A DNA stretch of 64,000 nt, taken from assembly GCA_028826165.1 (NCBI GenBank), contig JAPDFW010000120.1, positions 62,001 through 126,000 of the forward strand, given 5' to 3'. The translations under genes were made by a program, and so were the position numbers. This document shows positions 11,058-21,762 of this stretch, piece by piece (position 1 is the stretch's first letter; every line of letters starts with the position of its first letter). The notes under the pieces were generated by a model. That model made no database searches. It saw only the letters and a list, made by a program, of their open reading frames with translations, and was not told where the DNA came from. Source of the stretch: Anaeramoeba ignava. Taxonomy: Eukaryota > Metamonada > Anaeramoebidae.

Positions 11058-13849
11058 ATGGATGTTATTCAATTAAGAGATGTAATTATTTCTTTTTTAT
11101 TTTAACGCAAACAAACAAAATTTATAATTAAATTTATAATTAAATTTATAAATAAATTTATAAACAAATTTATAATTATATTTATAAACAAATTTATAAT
11201 TATATTTATAAACAAATTTATAATTAAATTTATAAACAAATTTATAATTAAATTTATAAACAAATTTATAATTAAATTTATAATTAAATTTATAATTAAA
11301 TTTATAAACAAATTTATAATTAAATTTATAATTATATTTATAATTAAATTTATAAACAAATTTATAATTATATTTATAATTAAATTTATAAAACAAATTT
11401 ATAATTAAATTTATAACAAAATTTAAAAACAAATTTATAATTATATTTATAATTAAATTTATAATTAAATTTATAAACAAATTTATAATTATATTTATAA
11501 TTAAATTTATAATTAAATTTATAAACAAATTTATAAACAAATTTATAATTAAATTTATAATTTAAATTTTATAAACATTTTTAAAATTTCAAATTTATAA
11601 ACAAATTTATAATTAAATTTATAATTAAATTTATAATTAAATTTATAATTAAAAATTATGTAATTAAATATATAATTAAATTTATAATTAAATTTATAAA
11701 CAAATTTATAATTAAATTTATAATTAAATTTATAAACAAATTTATAAACATATTTATTATTATATTTATAAACAAATTTATAATTAAATTTATAATTAAA
11801 TTTATAATTAAATTTATAATTAAATTTATAAACAAATATATAAACAAATTTATAATTAAATTTATAAACAAAATTTATAAACAAATTTATAATTAAATTT
11901 ATAAACAAATTTATAAACAAATTTATAATTAAATTTATAATTATATTTATATCAAATTTATAATTAAATTTATAATTAAATTTATAATTAAATTTATAAT
12001 TAAATTTATAAACAAATTTATAAACAAATTTATAAACAAATTTATAACAAAATTTATAAACAAATTTATAATTATATTTATATCAAAATTTATATCAAAA
12101 TTTATAATTAAATTTATAATTAAATTTATTTCAAAATTTATTTCAAAATTTTATTTCAAAATTTATAATTAAATATATAATTAAATATATAATTAAATTT
12201 ATAATTAAATTTATTTCAAAATTCATTTCAAAATTCATTTCAAAATTTATTTCAAAATTTATTTCAAAATTTATTTCAAAATTTATTTCAAAATTTATTT
12301 CAAAATTTATATCAAAATTTATTTCAAAATTTATATCAAAATTTATTTCAAAATTTATATCAAAATTTATTTCAAAATTTATTTCAAAATTATTTCAAAA
12401 TTTATTTCAAAATTTATTTCAAAATTCATTTCAAAATTCATTTCAAAATTTATTTCAATATTTATTTCAAAATTTATTTCAAAAATTTATTTCAAAAATT
12501 CATTTTAAAATTTATTTCAAAATTTATATCAAAATTCATTTCAAAAATTCATTTCAAAATTTATTTCAAAAATTTGTAAATAAATTGGAAAATAGCAACT
12601 CCAAAAACAAAGTCAACAATTTGATAAAGAAAGACAAATGATATCAAACGAATTTCTTGGGATCATCAACACACGAAACGAGCAAATCCAAGCATTAACA
12701 TCAGCACTAAAAGAAATGACGCAAACAAACTTAAAAATACGAACAGAAAGAGAAAAACTAATAAAATTCATAAACGAACATGAATTTGGATCAAATGATG
12801 TTGATTTAATAGAAAAAGAACAAGAAGAAAAACTCAAACTTCAACAGAACTTGAAAACCTTGGAATCGGCGTTTTTTACACTTCAAAATGAAGCAAATCA
12901 ACTTAAAAATCAAAATCAAGAATTTTCACAATTGATTCAAATCAAAGAAAATGAAGTTGAAAAAATCAACAAAGAAAAACAAAGAATTATCGATAAGAAT
13001 TCAGAAGACAATCTGTTACTGTTTAAACACATCGACGATTTGGAGGCAAAATTAAACAACTTTTCTGATGGAACTGATTCTCAAAAAACAGGGAAAGAAA
13101 ATCAAGTAAATCAAGAAATGGCTGAACAAATTCGGGTTTTACAAGAAAATATCAAGAAACTCGAAGAGGAAAAATCAAAGAACCCTTATGAAAACGAACA
13201 CTTCATTCTTGTGGAACACATTGAGAATCTCGAAAAGAAAATCCAACAACTAGAAAATGAGAAAAAAAACCCAGAAAACTCTGAACTTCTGCTCAAACAC
13301 ATCAACACTCTTGAAGAAACTATAAAGAAATTAGAAAGTGAGAAGCAGAAGAATCATCAAGACATACAAAACACTCAATTGTTGATTGAGCATATTGAGC
13401 ATTTGGAGGCTCAGATCAAGCAAAAAGATGAAGACAATAAAATTCTTCTTGATTCAATTTCTCAACAAAATTTAAATTCATCTCAAATTGATGATTTGAC
13501 GAAGGAAATCAAAAACCTTCGGATTGAGAATGAAACTCTTAAGAAGGAAAGCATGAAGAATAGTAACTCCTCTGAGGTTATTAGGCTTAAAGAAGAACTT
13601 GTTCAACTGAAACAAAAACTTAATAATTATCAAAGTAAAAACTTCAATATTGAAGATCAAGGTCTTTTAATTTCAAGGATTGAAGAGTTAGAAAAGGAAA
13701 ATGAAAGATTGAATCTTCAATCTCGTAAAAATCAGAGTCAAGATATTGATGAATTACGTAAACAACTTCAAGAGGAAAAGTCAAATAATGAATTGTTAAT
13801 TCAATATATTCAACAACTTAATGTTTCAAATCAAAATTCAAAAAAATGA
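11058..13849 (+). CDS. Repeat-built coiled-coil protein
   Basis: Exon 1 is 24 bases (11058-11081, MDVIQLRD). A 1.5-kb satellite intron follows, then exon 2 at 12596-13849 in the same phase, giving 425 residues. The whole chain after residue about 20 is charged, heptad-rich coiled coil. A module of about 35-40 residues recurs at least six times: LL-x-x-HI-x-x-LE-x-x-I-x-x-LE followed by a Lys/Glu/Asn-rich stretch. Examples are LLLFKHIDDLEAKL, ILVEHIENLEKKI, LLLKHINTLEETI, LLIEHIEHLEAQI, LLISRIEELEKEN and LLIQYIQQLN. The exon is less AT-rich than its neighbours. No enzyme or known domain is recognised; a tether or scaffold such as a golgin-like or cytoskeletal protein is possible. The short first exon is supported by an in-frame splice but not by homology. 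Confidence 0.75.
11107..12590. repeat. 1.5-kb intronic satellite, 12-bp AAATTTATAATT family
   Basis: The 5' two thirds is a 12-bp unit (AAATTTATAATT, variant AAATTTATAAAC). The 3' third changes to an 11-bp AAAATTTATTTC unit with TATATC variants. The array fills the only intron of the coiled-coil gene. The 12-bp unit is also the intron satellite of the Rho gene at 18960-20160. Confidence 0.95.
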
Positions 13850-13979
13850 TTTGATTTAATTTGATTTGATTTGATTTAATTTGATTTAATTTTTCTTTTA
13901 ATAAAAAAAAGAAAATATTAAATGAAAAACGAAGAACAAATTTTTTTATTAATTTTTGGAAAAACAACAACACAAAATA

Positions 13980-14352
13980 TTATTTAAATTTAAATTTAAA
14001 TTTAAATTAATATTTGAATTATTTGAATTATTTGAATTAATATTTGAATTAATATTTAAATTAATATTTTAATTATTTGAATTATTATTTGAATTAATAT
14101 TTTAATTAATATTTGAATTAATATTTAAATTAATGTTTAAAATATTTGAATTAATTTTTGAATTAATATTTGAATTGATATTTAAATCAATATTTGAATT
14201 AATATTTAAATTATTTGAATTAATTTTTGAATTAATATTTAAATTATTTGAATTAATTTTTGAATTAATATTTAAATTATTTGAATTAATATTTAAATTG
14301 ATATTTGAATTAATATTTGAATTGATTTTTAAATTATTATTTAAAATATTTG
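13980..14352. repeat. Tandem repeat in the 3' intergenic gap
   Basis: Units such as ATATTTGAATTA and AAATTATTTGAATTAATTTT separate the convergent coiled-coil gene (+) and PAQR gene (-). No gene is seen at 13850-14354. Confidence 0.8.
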
Positions 14353-14354
14353 AA

Positions 14355-16062
14355 TTAATTTGAAGGATGCTCAATCCAATATAAAACATTAAAAAAATGA
14401 ACAATAGCAGCAGCAGCAACAAACATATGCCAAAGTTGGTGGCTATTTCCAATAACATCAAATCTTCCTATCGAAGAAAATCTTTCAGGAATTTGAAAAA
14501 CAGTAAGAATTGCGCCAATAAAATAAAGAACAAGAACAAGCATTACTCTCCAAAAAACCTCAATAGCAGATTTTGAAGAAAGAATAGCAACCATATGAAT
14601 CAACGGAATCAAACTATAAAAACCAAGAGAAGAAAAAGCAAAAGTTCGAGTAAACGGACGACGATCAAGAAATCTGCGCTGCCACCAAATCATATATATC
14701 ATTATTAACCCAAGAATAGCCATTCCTATTAAATATCCATTTCTTGCTTTTTTGTGATTTGGAAAATTAAAGAAAATTATTGGAATAAATGATGTCTCCA
14801 TCATTATAATCACTCCTGTCATGTCAACGCTTAATAAAATGTTGTAAACTCGAATGCTGTGACATTCAAACGTGTGATATAATGCTGATGATAAAAGGCA
14901 AAGAAATCCCCCAATTAAATAGATTCCTAATATTAATTTAGATTCTTTCGTTGAATGTATTATTGTATCTTTTGAATATGCGTATATAGCAAAGAATATG
15001 AATGATACAGCGCCAAGTAAATGAACCCAAATCGAGATTGTCTATCAAAATTATATTAAATTTTTATATTTATAATTAAATTTAAATTTATATTTAAATT
15101 TATATTTATATTTATATTTATATTTATAATTAAATTTAAATTTATATTTATATTTATATTTATATTTATAATTAAATTTAAATTTATATTTATATTTATA
15201 TTTATTAAATCTTGATAAATTTAACCATCAATAATAAATCAAATAATAAATTAAATAATAAATTAAATAATAAATCAATAATAAATTAAATAATAAATCA
15301 AATAATAAATTAAATAATAAATCAATAATAAATCAAATAATAAATCAAATAATAAATCAAATAATAAATCAAATAATAAATCAAATAATAAATCAAATAA
15401 TAAATCAAATAATAAATTAAATAATAAATTAAATAATAAATTAAATAATAAATTAAATAATAAATTAAATAATAAATAATAAATCAAATAAATTAAATAA
15501 TAAATTAAAGAAAAATAAATTTTACTTGATTGTGCATTTTGAAAATACTTTTTATGCAAAGGCTATAAGGATAATCCATTCTATAACCAGTTTTCACAAA
15601 ACGTTTAAAACCAGTATTTTTATAACCAACTTTTTCCAAATGATAAAGAGTATATTTAGTTTTAGTTTTAGTTTTAGTTTTAGTTTTAGTTTTAGTTTTT
15701 GATTTATTTTTGATATTTTCATTTTGAATTTGATTTTCATTTTGAATTTCTTCTTTCAAATTTTCAATATCATTTGATTCATTATTATCATCATAAATAG
15801 TTTCTAATTCTATTTGAGTCGTTGAAACATTTTTCTCAATTAAAGGACTAGTTTCTTGTTGAGTTAAAACTTGAGAATCAAATCCAATTTCTTCAATTTG
15901 ACTTAAAGTTTTTTTCATTATTTTTTTATTTTCATTTTTATTTTTATTTTTATTTTGATCTGGTTTTATTATTTTTTGATCAGTATCTGATTTTAGTTTT
16001 TCTTTATTTTTTTGATCAGTTTCAAAATTTATTAATTCATTTTGTTTTTCTTCTTTCTCCAT
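14355..16062 (-). CDS. PAQR / HlyIII-family seven-helix membrane protein
   Basis: Two exons, complement(15526-16062) and complement(14355-15041), join in phase 0 to 407 residues. Residues about 1-150 are a hydrophilic extension rich in Lys/Glu/Asn/Gln with a run of Lys-Thr pairs. The membrane domain then shows PAQR hallmarks: a segment ending NQTISIWVHLLGA, the SALYHTFECHS block with two His, an Asp in the third conserved block (LSVDMTG), and HQLWH near the end. Family knowledge: the His and Asp residues bind zinc in adiponectin/progestin receptors, which act as ceramidases or lipid regulators. All five expected zinc-site or motif residues are present, so the protein is probably active. The intron carries two repeat types. 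The N-terminal extension is unusual and probably cytoplasmic. Confidence 0.9.
15055..15515. repeat. Intronic repeats of the PAQR gene
   Basis: Two different arrays sit in one intron: (ATTTATATTTAT)n-like at 15055-15205 and (AATAATAAATTA/AATAATAAATCA)n at 15232-15510. Confidence 0.9.
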
Positions 16063-16129
16063 TTAAATTTATTTAGTAAAAATTAAAAAAAAGGAAAAAT
16101 AAAAAATAAAAATTTAAATAAAAAATTAT

Positions 16130-16212
16130 TTTTTTTTCTTTTTTTTTTTTTTTTTTTCCTTTTTTTTTTTCATTTTTTTTTTTTCATTTTCATTTTTTTC
16201 ATTTAATTTACA
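16130..16212 (+). promoter_or_regulatory. T/C tract and start context of the GDI gene
   Basis: A nearly pure T tract with C steps is followed by TTCATTTAATTTACA just before the ATG. The same 18 bases including the ATG (TTCATTTAATTTACAATG) precede the Ubc13-like gene at 49781-49798, suggesting a shared leader element. The opposite side of this gap begins the divergent PAQR gene. Confidence 0.45.
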
Positions 16213-18265
16213 ATGAATGAAACTTATGATGTTATTGTTTTAGGCACAGGTTTAACAGAATGTGTACTTTCTGGAATCATGTCTGTTGAAGGAAAAAAGG
16301 TGAGTTGTTTATAAATCTTTTATTTTTTAAATTCTTTATTTATTTTACGTTTTATTTTTTTTTTAATTGGTTTCTTTATTTAAAATTATTAACAAAAAAA
16401 AAATTTTTTTTAATTTAAACTAATTTTTGCTTTTTTTTTTCTCATTTTGAATTTTTTTTTTATAAATTTAAATTTTAAATTTAAAATATTTTCAATTCCT
16501 TTTTATTGAATTTAGGTTCTTCATATGGATAGAAATGATTATTATGGAGGTGCTTCTGCTTCTTTGAATATTACACAACTTTTCCAACATTTCAATACAA
16601 AAGGAGATGCAAATGCAAAATTTGGACATAACAGAGATTGGTGTGTTGATTTAATTCCAAAATTTTTAATGGCAAACGGTAAATTCAAAAAAAAAAAAAT
16701 TTAAACGTTTAAAAAAATTTAAAAAAAAAAATAATTTTAATAAAATAAAAGGACAACTTGTTAAGATGCTTATTTTTACTGATGTTACAAAATATCTTGA
16801 ATTCAAAAGTGTTATGGGAAGTTATGTCTTCAAAGACGGAAAAATTCATAAAGTTCCTTCAACTGGAGGAGAAGCTTTAAAATCTGATTTGATGAAATTT
16901 GGAGAAAAAAGAAGGTATTTATCAAAAAATAAAAATGAGATTTTTTTTTAAAAAAAACAAACAAACAACATTTTATTTTAGATGCAAAAAATTCTTGACT
17001 TATGTTTCTGATGTTGATGATGGAGAAAAAAAAGCAGTTGAAAGATTTGATTTGAATAAATTAACTGCAAAAGAACTTTTCGCAAATTTCAAACTTTCAC
17101 CTGGAACAATTGATTTTATTGGACATGCAATGGCACTTCATCGAGATGATGATTATTTAGCAACACCTTCATTGGACTCAGTTAATAAAATCAATTTGTA
17201 TATCAATTCTGTTGCAAGATATGGAAATTCACCATACATCTATCCACTTTATGGACTTGGAGATTTACCACAAGCTTTTGCTCGGTAAATATATAAAAAT
17301 ATAAAAATATAAAAATATAAAAATATAAAATATGAAAATATAAAAATATAAAAATATAAAAATATAAAAATATAAAAATATAAAAATATAAAAATATAAA
17401 ATGAATAAAAATTTTTCAGAAATATGAAATGAATAAAAATTAAATTTAATATTATTTTATAAAATTTTTCAAAAACATGAAAATGAATAAAAATTAATTT
17501 TAATATTATTTTATAAAATTTTTCAAAAACATGAAATGAATAAAAATTAAATTTAATATTATTTTATAAAAATTTTTCAAAAACATGAAATGAATAATAT
17601 TTATTTATATATTAAAATCTTAATTTTTCTTTAGTCTTTCTGCAGTTTACGGAGGAACATACATGCTTCACAAACCCGTTGACAAAATTGTATACGATTC
17701 AAATGGAAGAGTTATTGGAGTTCAATCCGAAGGAGAAGTTGCCAAATGCAAGATGGTTATTGGAGATCCAAGTTATTTCTCAGATAAAGTTGAGAAAAAG
17801 GGACAAATCATTCGATGCATTTGCATTTTGAAACACCCAATTGCAAACACAAACAATGCAGAATCATGTCAAATCATCATTCCACAAAAACAAGTGAATC
17901 GTAAATCAGATATATATGTTCTTGTGATTTCATACGCACATCATGTTGCTCCAAGTCCATTTTTCATTGCTATTGTAAGTACAACTGTTGAGACTAGTAA
18001 TCCACAAGCCGAAATTCAACCTGCTCTTAAACTTCTTGGAGATATTGAGGAGAAATTCATCAGCATTGATGATATGTATGTTCCAAACAATGATTCTTCT
18101 AAAGATGGCTGTTTCATCACTTCCACTTATGATGCTACTTCTCATTTCGAAACTACTGTTGATGATATTTGCAGAGTTTACCAACAAGCTACTGGAGAAG
18201 ATTTGATTCGCAAACTTGAGCAATCCAAAAAGATTAAAGATTCTCAATCAAATGAGAAGAAATAA
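16213..18265 (+). CDS. GDI: Rab GDP-dissociation inhibitor
   Basis: Five exons (16213-16299, 16516-16678, 16752-16914, 16982-17284, 17635-18265) splice in phase to 448 residues, the usual GDI length. The start [18 protein letters not shown] is the dinucleotide-fold motif of the GDI/REP family. It is followed by [10 protein letters not shown], the Rab-binding stretch around [17 protein letters not shown], and the conserved [19 protein letters not shown] and [18 protein letters not shown] extracts prenylated, GDP-bound Rabs from membranes and keeps them soluble. GDI rather than the longer REP is indicated by length and the lack of a REP-type insertion. Introns are short except the fourth, which holds (AAAAATAT)n and a roughly 65-bp unit repeated three to four times. 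This is a single intact gene with no frame problems. Confidence 0.96.
17287..17620. repeat. Two tandem arrays in GDI intron 4
   Basis: (ATATAAAA)n spans 17287-17405. It is followed by three to four copies of a unit of about 65 bases containing ACATGAAATGAATAAAAATT and ATATTATTTTATAAAATTTT. Confidence 0.85.
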
Positions 18266-18596
18266 TTTTTTCTTTTTTTCTTTTTCTTTTTCTTCTTCTT
18301 CTTCTTTTTTTTTGATTGGTTCTTTCTCTTTGGAGAGAAATGAATCTTTTTTTACTTTTTTTTTACTTTACTTTACTTTTCTTTACTTTACTTTTTGTTC
18401 TTCTCCTCAGTTAGAATCCTTTTTATCTCTCCAAAAAAAAAATTTTAATTCATTTCATTTAAAAAAAAATTAAAAAAAAAAATAACAAACAAACAAACAA
18501 ACTTTCTTTTTTTCTTTTTTTTTTTCTCAATTAAAAAAGCAAAAATTTTTTTCATTTTTTTTCATTTTATTCTTTCTTTTTATTCTCTTTTATAAA
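18266..18596 (+). promoter_or_regulatory. Spacer between the GDI and Rho genes
   Basis: The gap contains CT-rich runs, two AACAAACAAACAAAC-type stretches and the T-rich leader TTTTTTTCATTTTTTTTCA before the Rho ATG. No gene is seen. Confidence 0.35.
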
Positions 18597-20824
18597 ATGC
18601 CAAGATTTAAAATTGTTGTTGTTGGAGATGGAGCTGTTGGGAAAACATGTATGCTTGCAACTTTTATTGATAATGAGTAATTTAACTAATTTAACTAATT
18701 AAATTAAATTAAATTAAATTGAATTAAATTGAATAAACAAAATTTATTTTATTTTTTGATTTAGATTTCCTGAAAAATATGTTCCAACTGTTTTTGAAAA
18801 TAAAGTTACTGAAATTGAAGTTGATAATAAAGTTTATGAATTGAATATTTGGGATACTGCTGGTTTGTTATTTATTTATTAAAAAAAAATTTTTTTCTTT
18901 TCTTTTTTTTTTCAATTATCAAATTATAATCAACACATCATTACAATCCAAATTAAATTATAAACAAAATTATAAACAAATTTATAATTAAATATATAAT
19001 TAAATTTATAATTAAATTTATAATTAAATTTATAATTAAATTTATAACTAAATTTATAATTAAATTTATAAACAAATTTATAATTAAATTTATAATTAAA
19101 TTTATAATTAAATTTATAATTATATTTATAATTAAATTTATAATGAAATTTATAATTAAATTTATATTTAAATATATAATTAAATTTATAATTAAATTTT
19201 TAATTAAATTTATAATTAAATTTTTAATTAAATTTATAATTAAATTTATAATTAAATATATAATTAAATATATAATTAAATATATAATTAAATTTTTAAT
19301 TAAATTTATAATTAAATATATAATTAAATTTATAATTAAATTTATAATTATATATATAATTAAATTTATAATTAAATTATAAACAAATTTATAATTAAAT
19401 TTATAACAAAATTTATAACAAAATTTATAATTAAATTTATAATTAAATTATAAACAAATTTATAAACAAATTTATAATTAAATTTATAACTAAATTTATA
19501 ATTAAATTAATAAACAAATATATAATTAAATTTATATTTAAATATATAATTAAATTTATATTTAAATATATAATTAAATTTATATTTAAATATATAATTA
19601 AATTTATATTTAAATATATAATTAAATTTATATTTAAATATATAATTAAATTTATATTTAAATATATAATTAAATTTATATTTAAATATATAATTAAATT
19701 TATATTTAAATATATAATTAAATATATAATTAAATTTATAATTAAATTTATAATTAAATTTACAATTAAATTTATATTTATATTTATAATTAAATTTATA
19801 ATTAAATTTATAATTAAATTTATAATTAAATTTATAACAAAATTTATAATTAAATTTATAATTAAATTTATAATTAATTTTATAATTAAATTTATAACAA
19901 AATTTACAATTAAATTTATAATTAATTTTATAATTAAATTTATAATTAAATTTATAATTAAATTTATAATTAAATATATAATTAAATTTATAATTAAATT
20001 TATAATTAAATTTATAATTAAATTTATAATTAAATTTATAATTAAATTTATAATTAAATTTATAATTAAATTTATAATTAAATTTATAATTAAATTTATA
20101 ATTAAATTAATAATTAAATTTATAATTAAATTTATAATTAAATTTATATTTATATTTATATTTAAAATGAAACGTAGGTCAAGAAGATTTGGATAGATTA
20201 AGACCTATGTGTTATCCTGATGCTAATATTGTACTCATATGTTTTTCTGTTGATAATCCAATGTCATTTTCCAATATAAAAGCAAAAGTAAAATATTTAA
20301 AATATTTAAAATCTAAATCTAAATAATAATTAATTGAATTGATTTCGATAATTTATTAGTGGATTCTTGAAGTTCGACATTTTTGTCCAAAAAAACCATT
20401 TCTTCTTGTTGCATTAAAACAAGATTTAAGAGATGATCCAGAAGTTATTGAACAATTAAAAAAATCAAACGAGAAACCAATTTCAAAAGAACAAGTTTGA
20501 TTTCAATTAAAATTTATTAATTAATTTATTAATTAATTTTTCAATTAATTTATTGATTAATTTTATAATTAAATTTATTGATTAATTTCTTAATTAATTT
20601 ATTGATTAATTTTATAATTAAATTTATTGATTAATTTCTTAATTAATTTATTGATTAATTTATTGATTAATTTTTAGGGAGAAGAATTAGCTAAAGAAAT
20701 TGAAGCAAATGCTTATGTCGAATGTTCAGCATTAAAAAAAACCAATTTATATACAGTTTTTGAAGAATCTGTTCGAGCAATTTTAAATACAAATACAAAA
20801 AGTTCTCCTTGTATCTTGATTTGA
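18597..20824 (+). CDS. Rho/Rac-family small GTPase
   Basis: Exons 18597-18676, 18765-18862, 20178-20287, 20360-20494 and 20678-20824 give 189 residues. Motifs: P-loop [10 protein letters not shown], effector loop [21 protein letters not shown], the Rho-type G4 region ALKQDLRDD, and CSALKK. The Rho insert helix ([18 protein letters not shown]) is present, which separates it from Ras and Rab. The C-terminus CILI is a CAAX box expected to be geranylgeranylated. Rho proteins control actin and membrane protrusion. In the G4 loop the usual Thr-Lys-x-Asp reads Leu-Lys-Gln-Asp, a mild variant. The intron after the Gly of DTAG lies at the same codon and phase as in the Rab gene at 6021 and is filled by a 12-bp satellite. 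Closest to Rac/Cdc42/Rho by eye; no finer subfamily is claimed. Confidence 0.94.
18955..20165. repeat. 1.2-kb intronic satellite, 12-bp AAATTTATAATT
   Basis: About 100 copies with variants AAATATATAATT, AAATTTATAAAC and AAATTTATATTT. A higher-order 24-bp alternation (TATATAATTAAATTTATATT) occurs at 19540-19720. It fills the Rho gene's largest intron. Confidence 0.95.
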
Positions 20825-20828
20825 ATTT

Positions 20829-21155
20829 GACAATTACAATTACAATTACAATTACATTTACAATTACAATTACATTTACATTTACATTTACAATTACAAT
20901 TACAATTACATTTACAATTACATTTACATTTACAATTACAATTACATTTACATTTAAATTTACAATTACATTTAAATTTACAATTACAATTACAATTACA
21001 ATTACAATTACATTTACAATTACATTTAAATTTACAATTACAATTACATTTACAATTACAATTACATTTACAATTACAATTACATTTACAATTACAATTA
21101 CAATTACATTTACAATTACATTTACAATTACAATTACAATTACATTTAAATTTTG
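20829..21155. repeat. (ATTACA/TTTACA)n hexamer array after the Rho gene
   Basis: About 54 TTACAA/TTTACA units start five bases after the Rho stop. Open frames reading Thr-Ile or Val-Asn polymers on the two strands are repeat artefacts. Confidence 0.95.
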
Positions 21156-21182
21156 ATTTTGATTTTGATTTGGATTCGACAT

Positions 21183-21762
21183 TTAATCAATCCTTGTTTT
21201 TTTTTCAATTTTCATTTTCGATTTTCATTTTTGATTTTCATTTTTAATTCTTTCCAAAAAAATAATAAACTCTTAATTTCAAATATTAAATAAATTTTTA
21301 TTTTTTTATTTTTATTTTTATTGATTATTTTTAATTAAAAAAAGCAAAAAAATTAATTAAAAGCAAAAAAAAAACAAACAAAAGATCAAATAAAAATTAT
21401 TAAAAATTTTTTTGATAAGTTGTTTAATAGAAAAAAAAAAAAAATTCAATTGAATTTAAAAGAAAAAAATTAATATTTGATTAGAAAAAAAAGGATACTC
21501 TTTGATCATTGAAAAGAATGATCTTCATTTTATTAATTTTTTAAAGCAAAAAACAAACTAAAATAAAATAAATAAAAAAATTTTTTAATTAAATTTTTTT
21601 TTTTTAAAATTTTTTTTTTATTTTTTTTTTCCTTCTTCTTCTTCTATTTCCTTTATCATTCTTTTTCAAAACAAAACAAAACAAAACTAAAAAATAAAAC
21701 ACAAAAAATTAAATTCAAAAACAAAATTAAAATTAAAATTAAAATTAAAAATATAAATTGAA
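21183..21762. other. Intergenic region without a visible gene
   Basis: A/T homopolymer-rich sequence with TTTTCATTTTCGATTTTCA at its left end and an ACAAAACAAAACAAAACT stretch near 21670-21690. It ends in a short (AAAATT)n run just before the ATG at 21763. No coding potential is seen on either strand. Confidence 0.4.
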
